Below are positions 17,257-25,441 of a stretch of DNA of 33,236 bases, one piece after another. The stretch is from Palsa-506 sp963836355 (GTDB lineage Bacteria > Actinomycetota > Actinomycetes > Streptosporangiales > Streptosporangiaceae): contig CAWIJO010000013.1 of assembly GCA_963836355.1 (NCBI GenBank), forward strand, positions 1 to 33,236. The letters run 5' to 3'. Under the pieces are notes generated by a model. That model saw only the letters and a list, made by a program, of their open reading frames with translations, was not told where the DNA came from and ran no database searches. Each line of letters opens with the position of its first letter. Positions within the stretch are counted from its first letter, which is position 1. Position numbers and translations under genes: made by a program.

Positions 17257-19103
17257 TCACGGAGAGTGAGGGCATGGCGAGTGCCCGGATGTCGCTCCGG
17301 GCGGGCAGCCGGTGCCACGGCCGGCGGGCTGGGAGGATCGCGGAAGGTGCGGAGTCCGGGCGGGGCCGGCTGAGGCGGCGATGGGGCCGCAGACGCTGAT
17401 CTGGGCTTGCGCGGTGAGGATAGGGATGCGCGGGCCGCCGGGCGGGAAGCACTGGCGGGCCTTGGTCTTGCGGTCGCGGTGCCGGTTGCGGTCCACATCG
17501 ACGCGGCGGCGGCCCAGCCCGGCCAGGATGGCGTCGCGGCTGGCCTCGGTCAGCCGGGCGGGGAGGCTGGCGGTGGCCGTTCCGGACCGGGTGGTGGTGA
17601 TGACGGCGCGGCGGGCCGCGGTGAATGAGATCTCGCGGGGGTGGACGCGCTGGCCCGCCCGCTTGCCTTTCCGTGCGGGGACGGCGATCGCCGTGGCGGC
17701 GCGGGCCGTGGCGCGGGCCAGCTCGGTGGCGGTCACCCAGGCGGCATGCTCCTGGGCGATCAGGGCGGGAGACCCCGACCGGAGCATCGGCCCGGTGGAG
17801 GGCCCGGCTCCGCTGATCGCGGACTTGGCTTCCTTCAGGCAGGTCTCCGATCCGATCCACCGCCAGTGATAGGCGGCGGCTAGCGCCCCTGCCGGGTAGG
17901 CGTCGTGATCGTGCAGGTCGGTGATCAGGGCGAACAGCTCCGGTGCGTCCGCCCCGGCAACGGCCACGGTGTACTCGGTCACCCGGATGGTGAGCGTGCT
18001 GCCGCCGCCGGAGATGACGGCCAGGTAGGAGCCGTCGGGCAGGAAGTCCCCGGACCGGCGCAACGGTATGTCGCTCTTGACGCGGATCAGCACGTGCGTG
18101 CCGGTCGCCAGCATCCGGGCGATCCGGGGGACGCCCGGGAAGTTCCTGTCCATCACCCACAGGCGGCCGGGAGTGAATACATGCGGGTAGTCCGCCAGGG
18201 CCTTGTCCAGCAGCACCTGCTCGGCCTCGCCTTTGTCCCGGCTGCCGCCGGCCGCCGCCCCCGACGGGCCGGACGCCATCGCCAGGGTGGCGCGGGTGGA
18301 GGCATGCGAGCAGCGCAGCTCCCGCAGCTGCGGGTACGGGGAGGAATCATCGGCGGTGCCGGCCGATCCGAGCGCCTCCCGGTTCGCGCTGGTGTCCGGG
18401 ACCCTGGTCAGCGACCCGTCGATCGAGCAGGTGTCCAGGTCCCCGACGGTGACGGCCCGCCAGTCATGCTCACGGTGCTCGGCGTCGATCCCGGCCATCG
18501 CCAGGTCCCGCAGCCGCTGCAGCGGACCGGGCCCGAGCGCCGCCCGCCAGGCGGAGGCCACCGTCGCGGTCGGCAGCCGGTACGGCCGCTGCCAGGGAAC
18601 GGCCGCCAGGTCGCCGAGCAGGGCGGCGAGCACCTTAGCGTAGTCCGCGTCCGCCATCAGCGTCATCAGCAAGGTGAACCGGATCGCCAGCGCGGACGTC
18701 ATCGCCCGCCGTGCCTTCCCCTTCACCTTGCCGTTCAGCTCCACCGCCCGGGCGATCTGGCCGATGACATCGGGAATCCCGGCCAGGGCGTCCAGCCGTT
18801 CCTCCGCCATGCCCAGCCGGGCGTGATCAGCCGGATGCCCGGCTGCCTGTACCCGCCCGTCCCGCCGGACTACCGCCGGGGCGATGGCCACCGGCTTGCA
18901 GAACACCACCAGGTCCCCAGCGCGGATTTCTCCCCGCCCGCCGCGGTCAGCGCCGTCCGGCCACCGGCCCCTGACCCCCGCCTGGCCGGCCAGGCCAGGT
19001 CCGCTACCCGGACCGCCACCATCCCCGCTGTCCCGGGCAGGCCCGGGACAGCGTCTTCCGAATCAGGCGTGACATCCGGCGGCAAGACAGGGTAGAAGGA
19101 CAT
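17257..19103 (-). pseudogene. IS4-family transposase of element 1, one frameshift
   Basis: Start at ATG 19103 (MSFYPVLPPDVTPDSED). One base is missing near 18925, after which the frame reads GDLVVFCKPVAIAPAVVRRDG and runs to 17257. The corrected length is 616 codons. DDE/YREK motifs: D in CSIDGSLTRVPDT, D in LWVMDRNFPG, and E in YHWRWIGSETCLKEAK. If the break is real, a shorter start at 18909 would lack the N-terminal domain. The start codon directly follows the 3' arm of an inverted repeat that also holds its ribosome site. Confidence 0.87.
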
Positions 19104-19105
19104 GA

Positions 19106-19159
19106 GAGGCTCCCGGGCGGAAAAGGTTGCTCGACACTTCCTCTTCTACCGGGAGCCTC
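19106..19159 (-). promoter_or_regulatory. Hairpin hiding the ribosome site of IS4-like element 1
   Basis: On the minus strand GAGGCTCCCGG (19159-19149) pairs with CCGGGAGCCTC (19116-19106), 11 perfect pairs around a 32-nt loop. The ATG follows two bases later and the only ribosome-site-like bases (GGGAG) are inside the 3' arm. A matching arrangement exists in IS4-like element 2. Confidence 0.7.
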
Positions 19160-19367
19160 CCGCCGGTACCGGCATCCACCAGGGCGTGTCGCGCACCAGC
19201 CCGCCCGGCCTCACAAACCACGCAGGCCGCTCATGACCGCAACCCGCCCCGGACAGCACAAGCCCGCACGCCACCAGTGATCACGGTCCGTAACCGGAAT
19301 CAGCGCCTCGCGGACCGCAGCCATCGCAAGCACAACAGCGGCGACCATGCCGAACTACATGGCATTG

Positions 19368-20305
19368 CCGCCCGACGTGCCGTCTCCCGCATCCGCGATA
19401 ACTGCTCGCTTGCGCATCGCCTTGCGGGTGACCTTGACCCACATCTCCCATTCCTGCGGGGTCTGTGGTTCCTGGTCGGCGTGCAGCAGCAATCCCCGGC
19501 AGAGCGGACAACGGCCGTGCTGCGCCTGCAGCAGGCGCAGCCGGGACCTGTCCAGCGGGGGCTTGCGGCGGCGGCGCCGCCCGGCCCAGTATTCGGCCAG
19601 CGCCGGGTCATCGGGTGATGCCCAGCCCTTGACCTGCTGGTGTCGGATGATCTGTGTCCAGGCGAACTTGGCGAGGAAGGCTCCGCTGTCACGATCGCCG
19701 AAGATCCACCTGTCCCGCCTGGTCTTGTGGAATGCGCCGAAGTACCGGTCAACGACCCACCGGTCCCGTTTATTCGGGTGACGACGCCTGGCCCAGCTCA
19801 TGGCCAGCTTCCACATATGAGTGTCCAGCTGGGTGAACGTCCTTTTGGACACCACACTCCGGTAATAGGCTGACCAGCCCCTGATAATGGGGTTCAGCCT
19901 TCGGATCACCGCCGGAGCGCTGGCCCCTCTGAGGGACCTCATCTCTGCGGTGAGCCGTTTCCGGAACCGCTGCACAGCCGCCTTGCCCGGTTTGATCAGC
20001 AGCTTCCCGTTGCGATACCGGCGGATATGCATCCCGAGGAACTCAAAGCCTTCTTCGAGACGGACGATTCGCGTCTTGTCATCGTTGAAGGCCAGCCCCC
20101 TGGGCGCCAGCCACGCGGCCAGCCGCGCCTTGACCTGCTCGGCCTGCTCGCGGCTCTCGCACATCGCCACAAGATCGTCTGCGTACCTCACCAGGACAGG
20201 GCTGCCCGGCACCACCCGGTCGGCGTTGACGCCGGACGTGCGGTAGCGGACCCCGGCAGCCTGCTCCATGCCGTGCAAGGCCACATTCAGCAGCCCGGGG
20301 CTGAT
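19368..20305 (-). pseudogene. ltrA: Intron A reverse transcriptase, middle piece (YADD, maturase, HNH)
   Basis: Begins ISPGLLNVALHGMEQAAG, has YADD at 20185-20174 (VLVRYADDLVAM), FEFLGMHIRRYRNGKLLIKP, NPIIRGWSAYYRSVVS (maturase), and then an HNH-type DNA endonuclease region (HGRCPLCRGLLLHADQEPQT, about residues 525-590 of the joined protein). Bounded by the serine-recombinase element at 20306 and the IS4-like element's 10-bp duplication at 19368. Joining the three pieces gives 1839 bp, 613 codons, no internal stop. Confidence 0.92.
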
Positions 20306-21962
20306 CACGCCCCCAACGCAATAGATAATCCGGGCGATGGTCACCCTCCGTATCAGGTCCGGCGTCGCTGCTGCCGGTGCTGGCGGTGCCTGCGCGGGCG
20401 GGGATGCGGTGCCGGATGGTGATCTTTTCCGGGCCGATGAGGACGTCCTTGACGAGCAGCCGGAGCACGCGCTGGCGGTCTTCGACGGTGGCGGTGGCGG
20501 TGTTGCCGCGCAGCTGGGCCAGGAAGCCTTCCAGGTCATCGGCGAGCTTGAGGTAGGCGCCGCGGTCGGCGGCCTGGGCGTCGAGGGCGTCGAGCTGGCC
20601 GCGCAGGTTCGCCTGGCGGGCGCGCAGGTGCGGCATCTTGGCGCGCAGTTCGTCGATGGTCAGGAGCTGCTCGGAGAAGGCCTCGATCATGGCGGTGATC
20701 GAGGTGGCGGCCTTGGCCAGCTCGAGGTCGAGGCGGTTGCGCTGCCGGGTGGCAGGGTCGGCGGTGCGGGCGGCGTGCAGCCGCTTGCTGATCTCGGCGC
20801 GGATCAGGGCCGGGTCGGTGAGCAGGTGCGTGATGTGGTCCCAGACGACGGTGTCGAGGTAGTCGGCGCGGACCGGCTTGTTGCCGCAGACCCGGCCGCC
20901 TTCGTAGCGGTAGTCATCGCTGCCGAGGCACCGGTAGTAGTAGATCTTGCGGCTGGTGGTGCGGGCGGAGGTGCGGTAGTAGCCGTAGCCGCAGGCCGAG
21001 CAGGCGGCCAGGCCCTGCAGCAGGGACGGGACCTTGGTGTTGCGGGCGGCGTAGCGCTTGTTGTCTTCCAGCCGCTGCCGGACGCGGGCGAAGGTGACCT
21101 GGTCCACGATGGCCGGGACCGGGATCTCCAGCCACTCCTCCCGCGGCCGGTCCACGGTCTTGACCGCCCGCGGCACGGAGCGGCCCTGCAGGCGGGCGAC
21201 CCGGTTCAGTCCCGGCGTCCCGCTGGTGGCCATGGTCTTGCCGAACACCGCCGTCCCGGCATAGGCGGGGTTGCGCAGCATCGCCCATACCACGCTGCGG
21301 TCCCAGCGGTGCTTGCCAGTCCGGGTGGGTGCGCCCTGGCTGGTGAGCCAGCGGGCCAGGTCCGCGATGGAGGCGCCGTCGTCGGCGTAGCGGCGGAACA
21401 TCTCCGCGACCAGCGCCGCCTCGTGCCCGGTGATCTCGTAGGCAGCCCCGGCCAGGTCGGTCTTGCGGACGTAGCGGTAGCCGAACGGGGCGCCGGACAG
21501 CACGTTCACCGACCCGGTGCGGGCGCGGTGGGCCTTGCCGCGCCGGCACCGCTCGGCCAGCTGCGCCTTCTCGTACTCGGCGAAGATGCCCTGGAACTGG
21601 ACCAGCAGCTGGTCCTCGGGGCTGTCGCCGCGCGGGCCCTTGACGAACTCGGCCCGCACCCCGGCCCGGGCGAACTCCTCCAGCAGCAGCGCCTGGTAGG
21701 CGAACTTGCGGGCGAGGCGGTCCGGGGAATACACCAGCACCACGTCCACGCAGCCTTGGGCGATCAGGTCCCGCAGCGCCTCCAGGGCCGGGCGGACCAG
21801 CGTCGCCCCGGAGTGCCCCTCATCCTCGAAGACCCACTCCTCGGGGACGTCAAGCCGGGCTTGCGCGGCGTGCTCGCGCAGCGCCGCGGTCTGCGACCCG
21901 ATCGTCTCGTCCTTCTTCTGCCGGGCGCTGGACACCCGGGCGTAGATCGCCGCGCTGGTCAT
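20079..21962 (-). CDS. Large serine recombinase of the mobile element
   Basis: 627 codons as read. The N-terminal resolvase domain shows IYARVSSARQ (nucleophilic Ser 11 or 12), EDEGHSGATLVRPALEAL and VVLVYSPDRLARKFAYQ. A recombinase domain (SGAPFGYRYVRK, WLTSQGAPTRTGKHRWDRS) and a zinc ribbon (CSACGYGYYRTS...YYRCLG...VCGNKP) follow, then a coiled-coil-like helix and a C-terminal RHRIPARAG stretch. The element ends at 20306, but the frame has no stop before that point and runs on into the RT gene in the wrong frame until 20079. The last ~75 residues are therefore host-derived. ATG 21962 is the family's start. It is probably controlled by the small gene upstream. Confidence 0.92.
   Translation of the reverse strand: MTSAAIYARVSSARQKKDETIGSQTAALREHAAQARLDVPEEWVFEDEGHSGATLVRPALEALRDLIAQGCVDVVLVYSPDRLARKFAYQALLLEEFARAGVRAEFVKGPRGDSPEDQLLVQFQGIFAEYEKAQLAERCRRGKAHRARTGSVNVLSGAPFGYRYVRKTDLAGAAYEITGHEAALVAEMFRRYADDGASIADLARWLTSQGAPTRTGKHRWDRSVVWAMLRNPAYAGTAVFGKTMATSGTPGLNRVARLQGRSVPRAVKTVDRPREEWLEIPVPAIVDQVTFARVRQRLEDNKRYAARNTKVPSLLQGLAACSACGYGYYRTSARTTSRKIYYYRCLGSDDYRYEGGRVCGNKPVRADYLDTVVWDHITHLLTDPALIRAEISKRLHAARTADPATRQRNRLDLELAKAATSITAMIEAFSEQLLTIDELRAKMPHLRARQANLRGQLDALDAQAADRGAYLKLADDLEGFLAQLRGNTATATVEDRQRVLRLLVKDVLIGPEKITIRHRIPARAGTASTGSSDAGPDTEGDHRPDYLLRWGRDQPRAAECGLARHGAGCRGPLPHVRRQRRPGGAGQPCPGEVRRRSCGDVREPRAGRAGQGAAGRVAGAQGAGLQR
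20306..20328. repeat. Terminal inverted repeat of the serine-recombinase element, left
   Basis: 23 bp, perfect inverted match to 22535-22557. Terminal inverted repeats of this length are unusual for serine-recombinase elements. Confidence 0.9.
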
Positions 21963-22095
21963 GCTGCGGCCGTCCTTCCTGGCCGGCCCGCACGATACGG
22001 GCCTGCCGCTGCGGCACCAATATGGCGTAGGCCGCCGGTCAAATCCGCGGCCCCATGGCGGTCAAAGACGGATTCGGTCCTGACCGGCCGGGCGT

Positions 22096-22440
22096 TCACC
22101 TGCGAGGATGGTTTCTGCGGCCCCGGGTGAGAAATTCCTCCAGCGCCTGCGCCACCACGGCGGAGATCGTCCGCCCCGAGCCGCGGGCATGCTCCCGGAC
22201 TGCGGCCGCCAGCCGGGCCGGCACCTTGACCGTGAACACCACGGTGGCTTCCGGCACCGGGACCCGGCCCGACGCCGCCGCCTGATCCACATAGCGGCGG
22301 GCCTGCCGCGGCGAGCAGCCGGACCGCGCGGCCAGCACCCGGGCGGCCTCCGCCGGCGGCACGCCCCCCTCGGCCAGCTCCGCGGCCGCGTTGACCCGCT
22401 CAGCATGCTCGCCGCCGCCAGCGCGGCCATGAACAGCCAT
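22096..22440 (-). CDS. Ribbon-helix-helix DNA-binding protein of the serine-recombinase element
   Basis: 114 aa, on the recombinase strand and 133 bp upstream of it, so likely co-transcribed. The N-terminal part has a helix-turn-helix-like stretch (GCSPRQARRYVDQAA). The C-terminal part has a ribbon-helix-helix pattern: ATVVFTVKVPARLAAAVREH then RTISAVVAQALEEFL. Such proteins usually repress their own operon or act as directionality or accessory factors. Either role would fit here. Its exact start (ATG 22440) is plausible but has a weak ribosome site. Confidence 0.75.
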   Translation of the reverse strand: MAVHGRAGGGEHAERVNAAAELAEGGVPPAEAARVLAARSGCSPRQARRYVDQAAASGRVPVPEATVVFTVKVPARLAAAVREHARGSGRTISAVVAQALEEFLTRGRRNHPRR

Positions 22441-22534
22441 GCCATAACCATACTACCGTACATGTCACTACTTGGCCGGGACACGCCGCGGCCGTTCCAG
22501 CCGCCGGTAGCTCAGCGTGACATCAAAGCAGAAG

Positions 22535-22557
22535 TTATCTATTGCGTTGGGGGCGTG
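22535..22557. repeat. Terminal inverted repeat of the serine-recombinase element, right
   Basis: Perfect reverse complement of 20306-20328, two bases inside the shared GTG core at 22560-22562. Confidence 0.9.
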
Positions 22558-22559
22558 GC

Positions 22560-23351
22560 CACTCCGCCCTGGGGTGAGCCCTCCCAGGTCGGGGTGAACC
22601 ATTCCTGCTCGACCACGCCCGCTTTCAGCCACCGCTCGACCAGCCCCCTGGCGGGAAACGTGCCGATCTGACTGAGGATGTGACCATGATCAAGCCGGTC
22701 GAACGCCGCCGCCAAGTCTGCGTCGAGAATCCACCGCCGTTGCGGGTTGTGCCCGTGCACGGTGTTGAAGATGGCCTCGATCGCGTCATGGCAGCCACGG
22801 CCCGGCCGGAAGCCGTAGGACTTCGGCTCGAACCGCGCCTCCCATTCAGGTTCCAGCGCGCTCGACGCCAGGGCCTGCAAAATCCTGTCGCCGATCACGG
22901 GGATACCGATGGGCCGCTGCTTTCCGTTCGCCTTGGGCACATACACGCGCCTGACCGGCTTGGGCGTCCACGACCGGGAGCGGTTCTGGGCCCAGCTGGC
23001 CCACTCGGCCTTCGGCTGGGAGCCCATCACGACCTTGCCATCGACGCCCGCCGTCAGGCGACCGGCGTTGAGTTCCGTCACCCGCCGCACGCTCAGTAGC
23101 GCGCTGGCACGTGAGCGGAGCATCAACTTCTGGAGATTACGGACCTTCTTCAGGTCCCCTGCCCTCGACGCCGCGAAGATGCGCTGCCGCAGCCGCCGTA
23201 CGTCCTCCTCGGCCTGGCGCCAATCCACGCCGTCCCAGCCAGGAAGCTCGCCCTCAGGTCCGTTCACCACGGCACGCCCGTCCGCGACCTCGGTCACGGC
23301 CAGCCTCGTCGTGGCGTCCAACTTGTCCCTCGGTTCTGGTGCCGTCGTCAT
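22560..23351 (-). pseudogene. ltrA: Intron A reverse transcriptase, N-terminal piece (residues 1-264)
   Basis: Starts MTTAPEPRDKLDATTR at 23351. Motifs: RRLRQRIFAASRAGDLKKVR and LQKLMLRS (N-terminal RNA-binding region), NAGRLTAGVDGK, KANGKQRPIGIPVIGDRILQ, SYGFRPGRGCHDAI, RRWILDADLAAAFDRLDH (catalytic aspartates) and ends at WEGSPQGGV, where the serine-recombinase element begins. The continuation is at 20305. Confidence 0.93.
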
Positions 23352-23986
23352 CGTGCCTTCGCAGGCTCACCTGACGCACGTGGGCGCTCTTTCGAGCCGG
23401 GCCACCAGGGCCCGTATCCGGGCGGTTACCCGGCACCACCGCAGGAGGCTGCGGCCAGCGGTGCCGGTCTTCCCGTTGCCTTTCGGCATCCCGGCCTTGG
23501 CTTGTTGCGTCATCCTTCGCCCGCTGAGGACTTCAGCTCTCCTCACGGTCGGCCTACCAGGCCACACCGGCCTGGACCTCAACGGGATTGCCACGTTCCG
23601 CAGGCGCAAGACGCGATCGGGGTGGGCCTCTCCTCTATCCCGGGGCGGCGGTGTCCTCCCGGCCGGCAGGGCTTAACCGTCCGGCGCCTGCCGCTTCCCA
23701 GCGGCCAGCCCTTCACCCTCGCTACCCAACCCGTCTGCGAGGGAGGCAGTGACGAGACATCAACGGAGATTCACGCAATTGACCCGTCCGATCTTTCCCT
23801 AGCCCGTGCCTCCCGGACGGAACGGGGAAGCCTCCGGCGTTTCCCCGGGCTTCACACCCCGCCGTTGCCAGCGGCGCATGCCGGGGCGGGAACAGGTCTC
23901 ACGGACACTGACCCGGAGCTACACCTTCGACATGTGCCGAACCTCCAATAGCTAGCCCACTCAACACCTGCGACTTCGTGTCGCAC
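23352..23986 (-). ncRNA. Group II intron A, ribozyme domains I-III
   Basis: 635 nt with no credible gene, starting GTGCGAC at 23986 and ending before the RT start. Its length fits ribozyme domains I to III. Secondary structure was not computed. Confidence 0.75.
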
Positions 23987-24377
23987 CACCCGGCTCTACC
24001 CCTGCGGCCTCGCCATGGCTACGCCGTAGACAATTCACCATGGCCTCCCGGCCCCGGCTACTAAGACCTAGCCAGGAGTTCCCCATCCGCAATGATGAAT
24101 GGGTGCGCGCCGCGAACCAGCCCAGATCCGCCGGGTTTCGGGCTGGCGGATGCTCAAGAGGCGTAACAACACCGGTTCCTCGCGTATACCTTCCCGTCTT
24201 GCTCACCGCGCCCGGCCCATCCGGCAGTGCTGAACCGACGCGACTTCGTCGAGGCTGCTCCCACCCTCCCCACCGACCCGTGGCTCAGGCTGCCTCCAGC
24301 TTCAATTCGCCGCTACGACGGCGAATAAATGGCGGTCTCTCACCCCCATCCGGGAATAGCAGCGCCTCGTGGCGCAC
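23987..24377 (-). ncRNA. Group II intron B, first 391 nt of the ribozyme
   Basis: Begins GTGCGCC at 24377. Contains TAGTAG at 24063-24058 (minus), an exact complement of the last six bases of the 5' exon (CTACTA), so a strong EBS1 candidate. Continues at 16982 after intron A. Confidence 0.8.
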
Positions 24378-25441
24378 TAGTAGTTCATCCAACCGCGTAC
24401 GATCGGATTTATCCACTCGGCGAGATCCGCCAGGTCAGACCCTACTCGCTTGTGAATCCGCCTTCCGCGGAGCTGCTGACTTTTCGCTTTGAGAGCGTCC
24501 GGGCTGATCGCAGGCGAGAACGTCGTGAACAGTTGCCCGTTCCTGTTCTCCGCACTGCGCGAACGGAACTCATACCCCAGGAACGTGAACGACGCGTGCT
24601 CGTACGAGCCCCGCCGGTTGTCATCCCTGCAGTAAACTATCTTGGTCTTCCCGGGATGCAACCGCAACCCAAGGCTTTCCAGTCTCTCCGCGAGAGCATC
24701 ACGCACTTTACGTGCCTGATACTCTGTCGAGCAGTGCAGTACCGCGTCATCCGCGTACCGCTCGAACTCCACCGACGGGAACTCTCGTTCCAGCCACGTA
24801 TCCATTGCGTAATGCAGAAACAGGTTGGCCAGGACGGGTGACACCGCAGACCCTTGCGGAGTTCCGCGGCCCCGGTCCTGCAGGGTACCGTCGGGCATCT
24901 GCAACGGCGCTTTCAGCCACCGCTTCACATACAGCAGTACCCATTTCTGGCCGGTATTCGCCTCCACCGTTCTGACGACGAGATTATGATCCAGAGAGTC
25001 AAAGAACTTCTCGATGTCAAGATCGACTACCCAGTTGTTCTTCCAGCACCGCTGACGGCACTTGCTCAACGCGTCATGCGCTGACTTCCGCGGCCGGTAG
25101 CCGTAGGAGTCCTGATGAAAAATCGACTCCGTCCGTGCTTCGAGCTGCAGAGCCACCACCGTCTGCGCGATTCTGTCCGCCACGGTAGGCACTCCCAGGA
25201 TTCTCGTTCCGCCATGCGATTTCGGTATCTCTACCGCCTTCACCGGAGGTGGGAAATATGTTCCGGACGACATCCTATTCCAGACCTTGTACAGGTTTCC
25301 CCGCAGGTCCTCTTCGAAGCCCTCCATCGACACACGATCCACCCCGGCGGCACCCTTATTGGCCTTGACCCGCTTGTACGCCTCCCACACCAGCTGCTTC
25401 GGTATCGTAAACGGCTTGTCCTTCTGACCTGACTTGCTCAC
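24378..25441 (-). pseudogene. ltrA: Intron C reverse transcriptase/maturase, N-terminal piece
   Basis: Starts at GTG 25441 (SKSGQKDKPFTIPKQLVWEA) after GGGAGGAG; a longer in-frame ATG at 25639 lies in ribozyme sequence and is unlikely. RT motifs: NKGAAGVDRVSMEGF, IPKSHGGTRILGVPTVADRI, SYGYRPRKSAHDAL, VVDLDIEKFFDSLDH, GTPQGSAVSPVLANLFLH and YADD at residues 229-232. It ends at the maturase motif NPIVRGWMNY where intron B is inserted, producing an apparent TAG stop from the intron's first base. Unlike the RTs of A and B, its PQG motif is uninterrupted. Confidence 0.93.

Larger units (their letters stand above)
17182..19367 (-). mobile_element. IS4-like element 1, inserted near the 3' end of intron A's RT gene
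   Basis: 2186 bp, terminal inverted repeats CAATGCCATGTAGTT at both ends and a 10-bp target duplication. One transposase gene on the minus strand. Its repeats resemble those of the second IS4-like element (CAACACCACGTACTT), and the transposases align in part, so the two belong to one subgroup. Its removal restores the RT reading frame exactly. Confidence 0.93.
20306..22559 (-). mobile_element. Serine-recombinase element in the RT gene of intron A
   Basis: About 2.25 kb holding only a large serine recombinase and a ribbon-helix-helix gene. Ends carry identical 23-bp inverted repeats (20306-20328, 22535-22557; CACGCCCCCAACGCAATAG inward). The RT flanks rejoin at a shared GTG: GGCGGAGTG from one side and ATCAGCCCC from the other, restoring PQGGV-ISPGLL in frame. 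The shared GTG (22560-22562 and 20306-20308) should hold the crossover dinucleotide. No phage or conjugation genes are present, so it is an IS-like unit rather than a prophage remnant. Confidence 0.87.
16983..23986 (-). mobile_element. Group II intron A (innermost intron), inside the ribozyme part of intron B
   Basis: Starts GTGCGAC at 23986 and ends GACCCTAAC at 16983. 635 nt of ribozyme precede the RT gene. Domain V is at 17064-17030. Net length without the serine-recombinase element (2254 bp) and the IS4-like element (2196 bp) is 2554 bp, normal for an intron with an RT plus HNH nuclease. The 5' border is inferred from the GTGCG start and from the fact that the flanks rejoin as plausible intron B sequence. 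A CACCC about 360 nt in could pair with the exon end GGGTG. It shares the orientation of introns B and C. Confidence 0.83.
11709..24377 (-). mobile_element. Group II intron B (middle intron), inside the RT gene of intron C
   Basis: Starts GTGCGCC at 24377 and ends GACCCAAC at 11709. The 5' exon ends AACTACTA. A perfect 6-nt complement TAGTAG (EBS1 candidate) lies about 315 nt into the intron (24058-24063, minus), where EBS1 is expected; this is independent support for the border. Contents: ribozyme 5' part (24377-23987, 16982-16786), RT gene 16785-11830 interrupted by a RIT element, domain V at 11807-11772. Net length without intron A and the RIT element is about 2184 bp. It entered the conserved maturase motif GWMNYYGRF of intron C. 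Confidence 0.88.

Noticed and set aside
20079..22440. Prophage or large integrative element around the serine recombinase
   Set aside because: Only two genes lie between the end repeats and the RT gene rejoins exactly; no phage or conjugation genes are present.
11830..25441. Retron, diversity-generating or CRISPR-linked reverse transcriptases
   Set aside because: Each RT has maturase motifs and is followed by a domain V hairpin with intron-type ends, so all three are group II intron proteins. No template/variable repeats, msr/msd or CRISPR repeats were seen.
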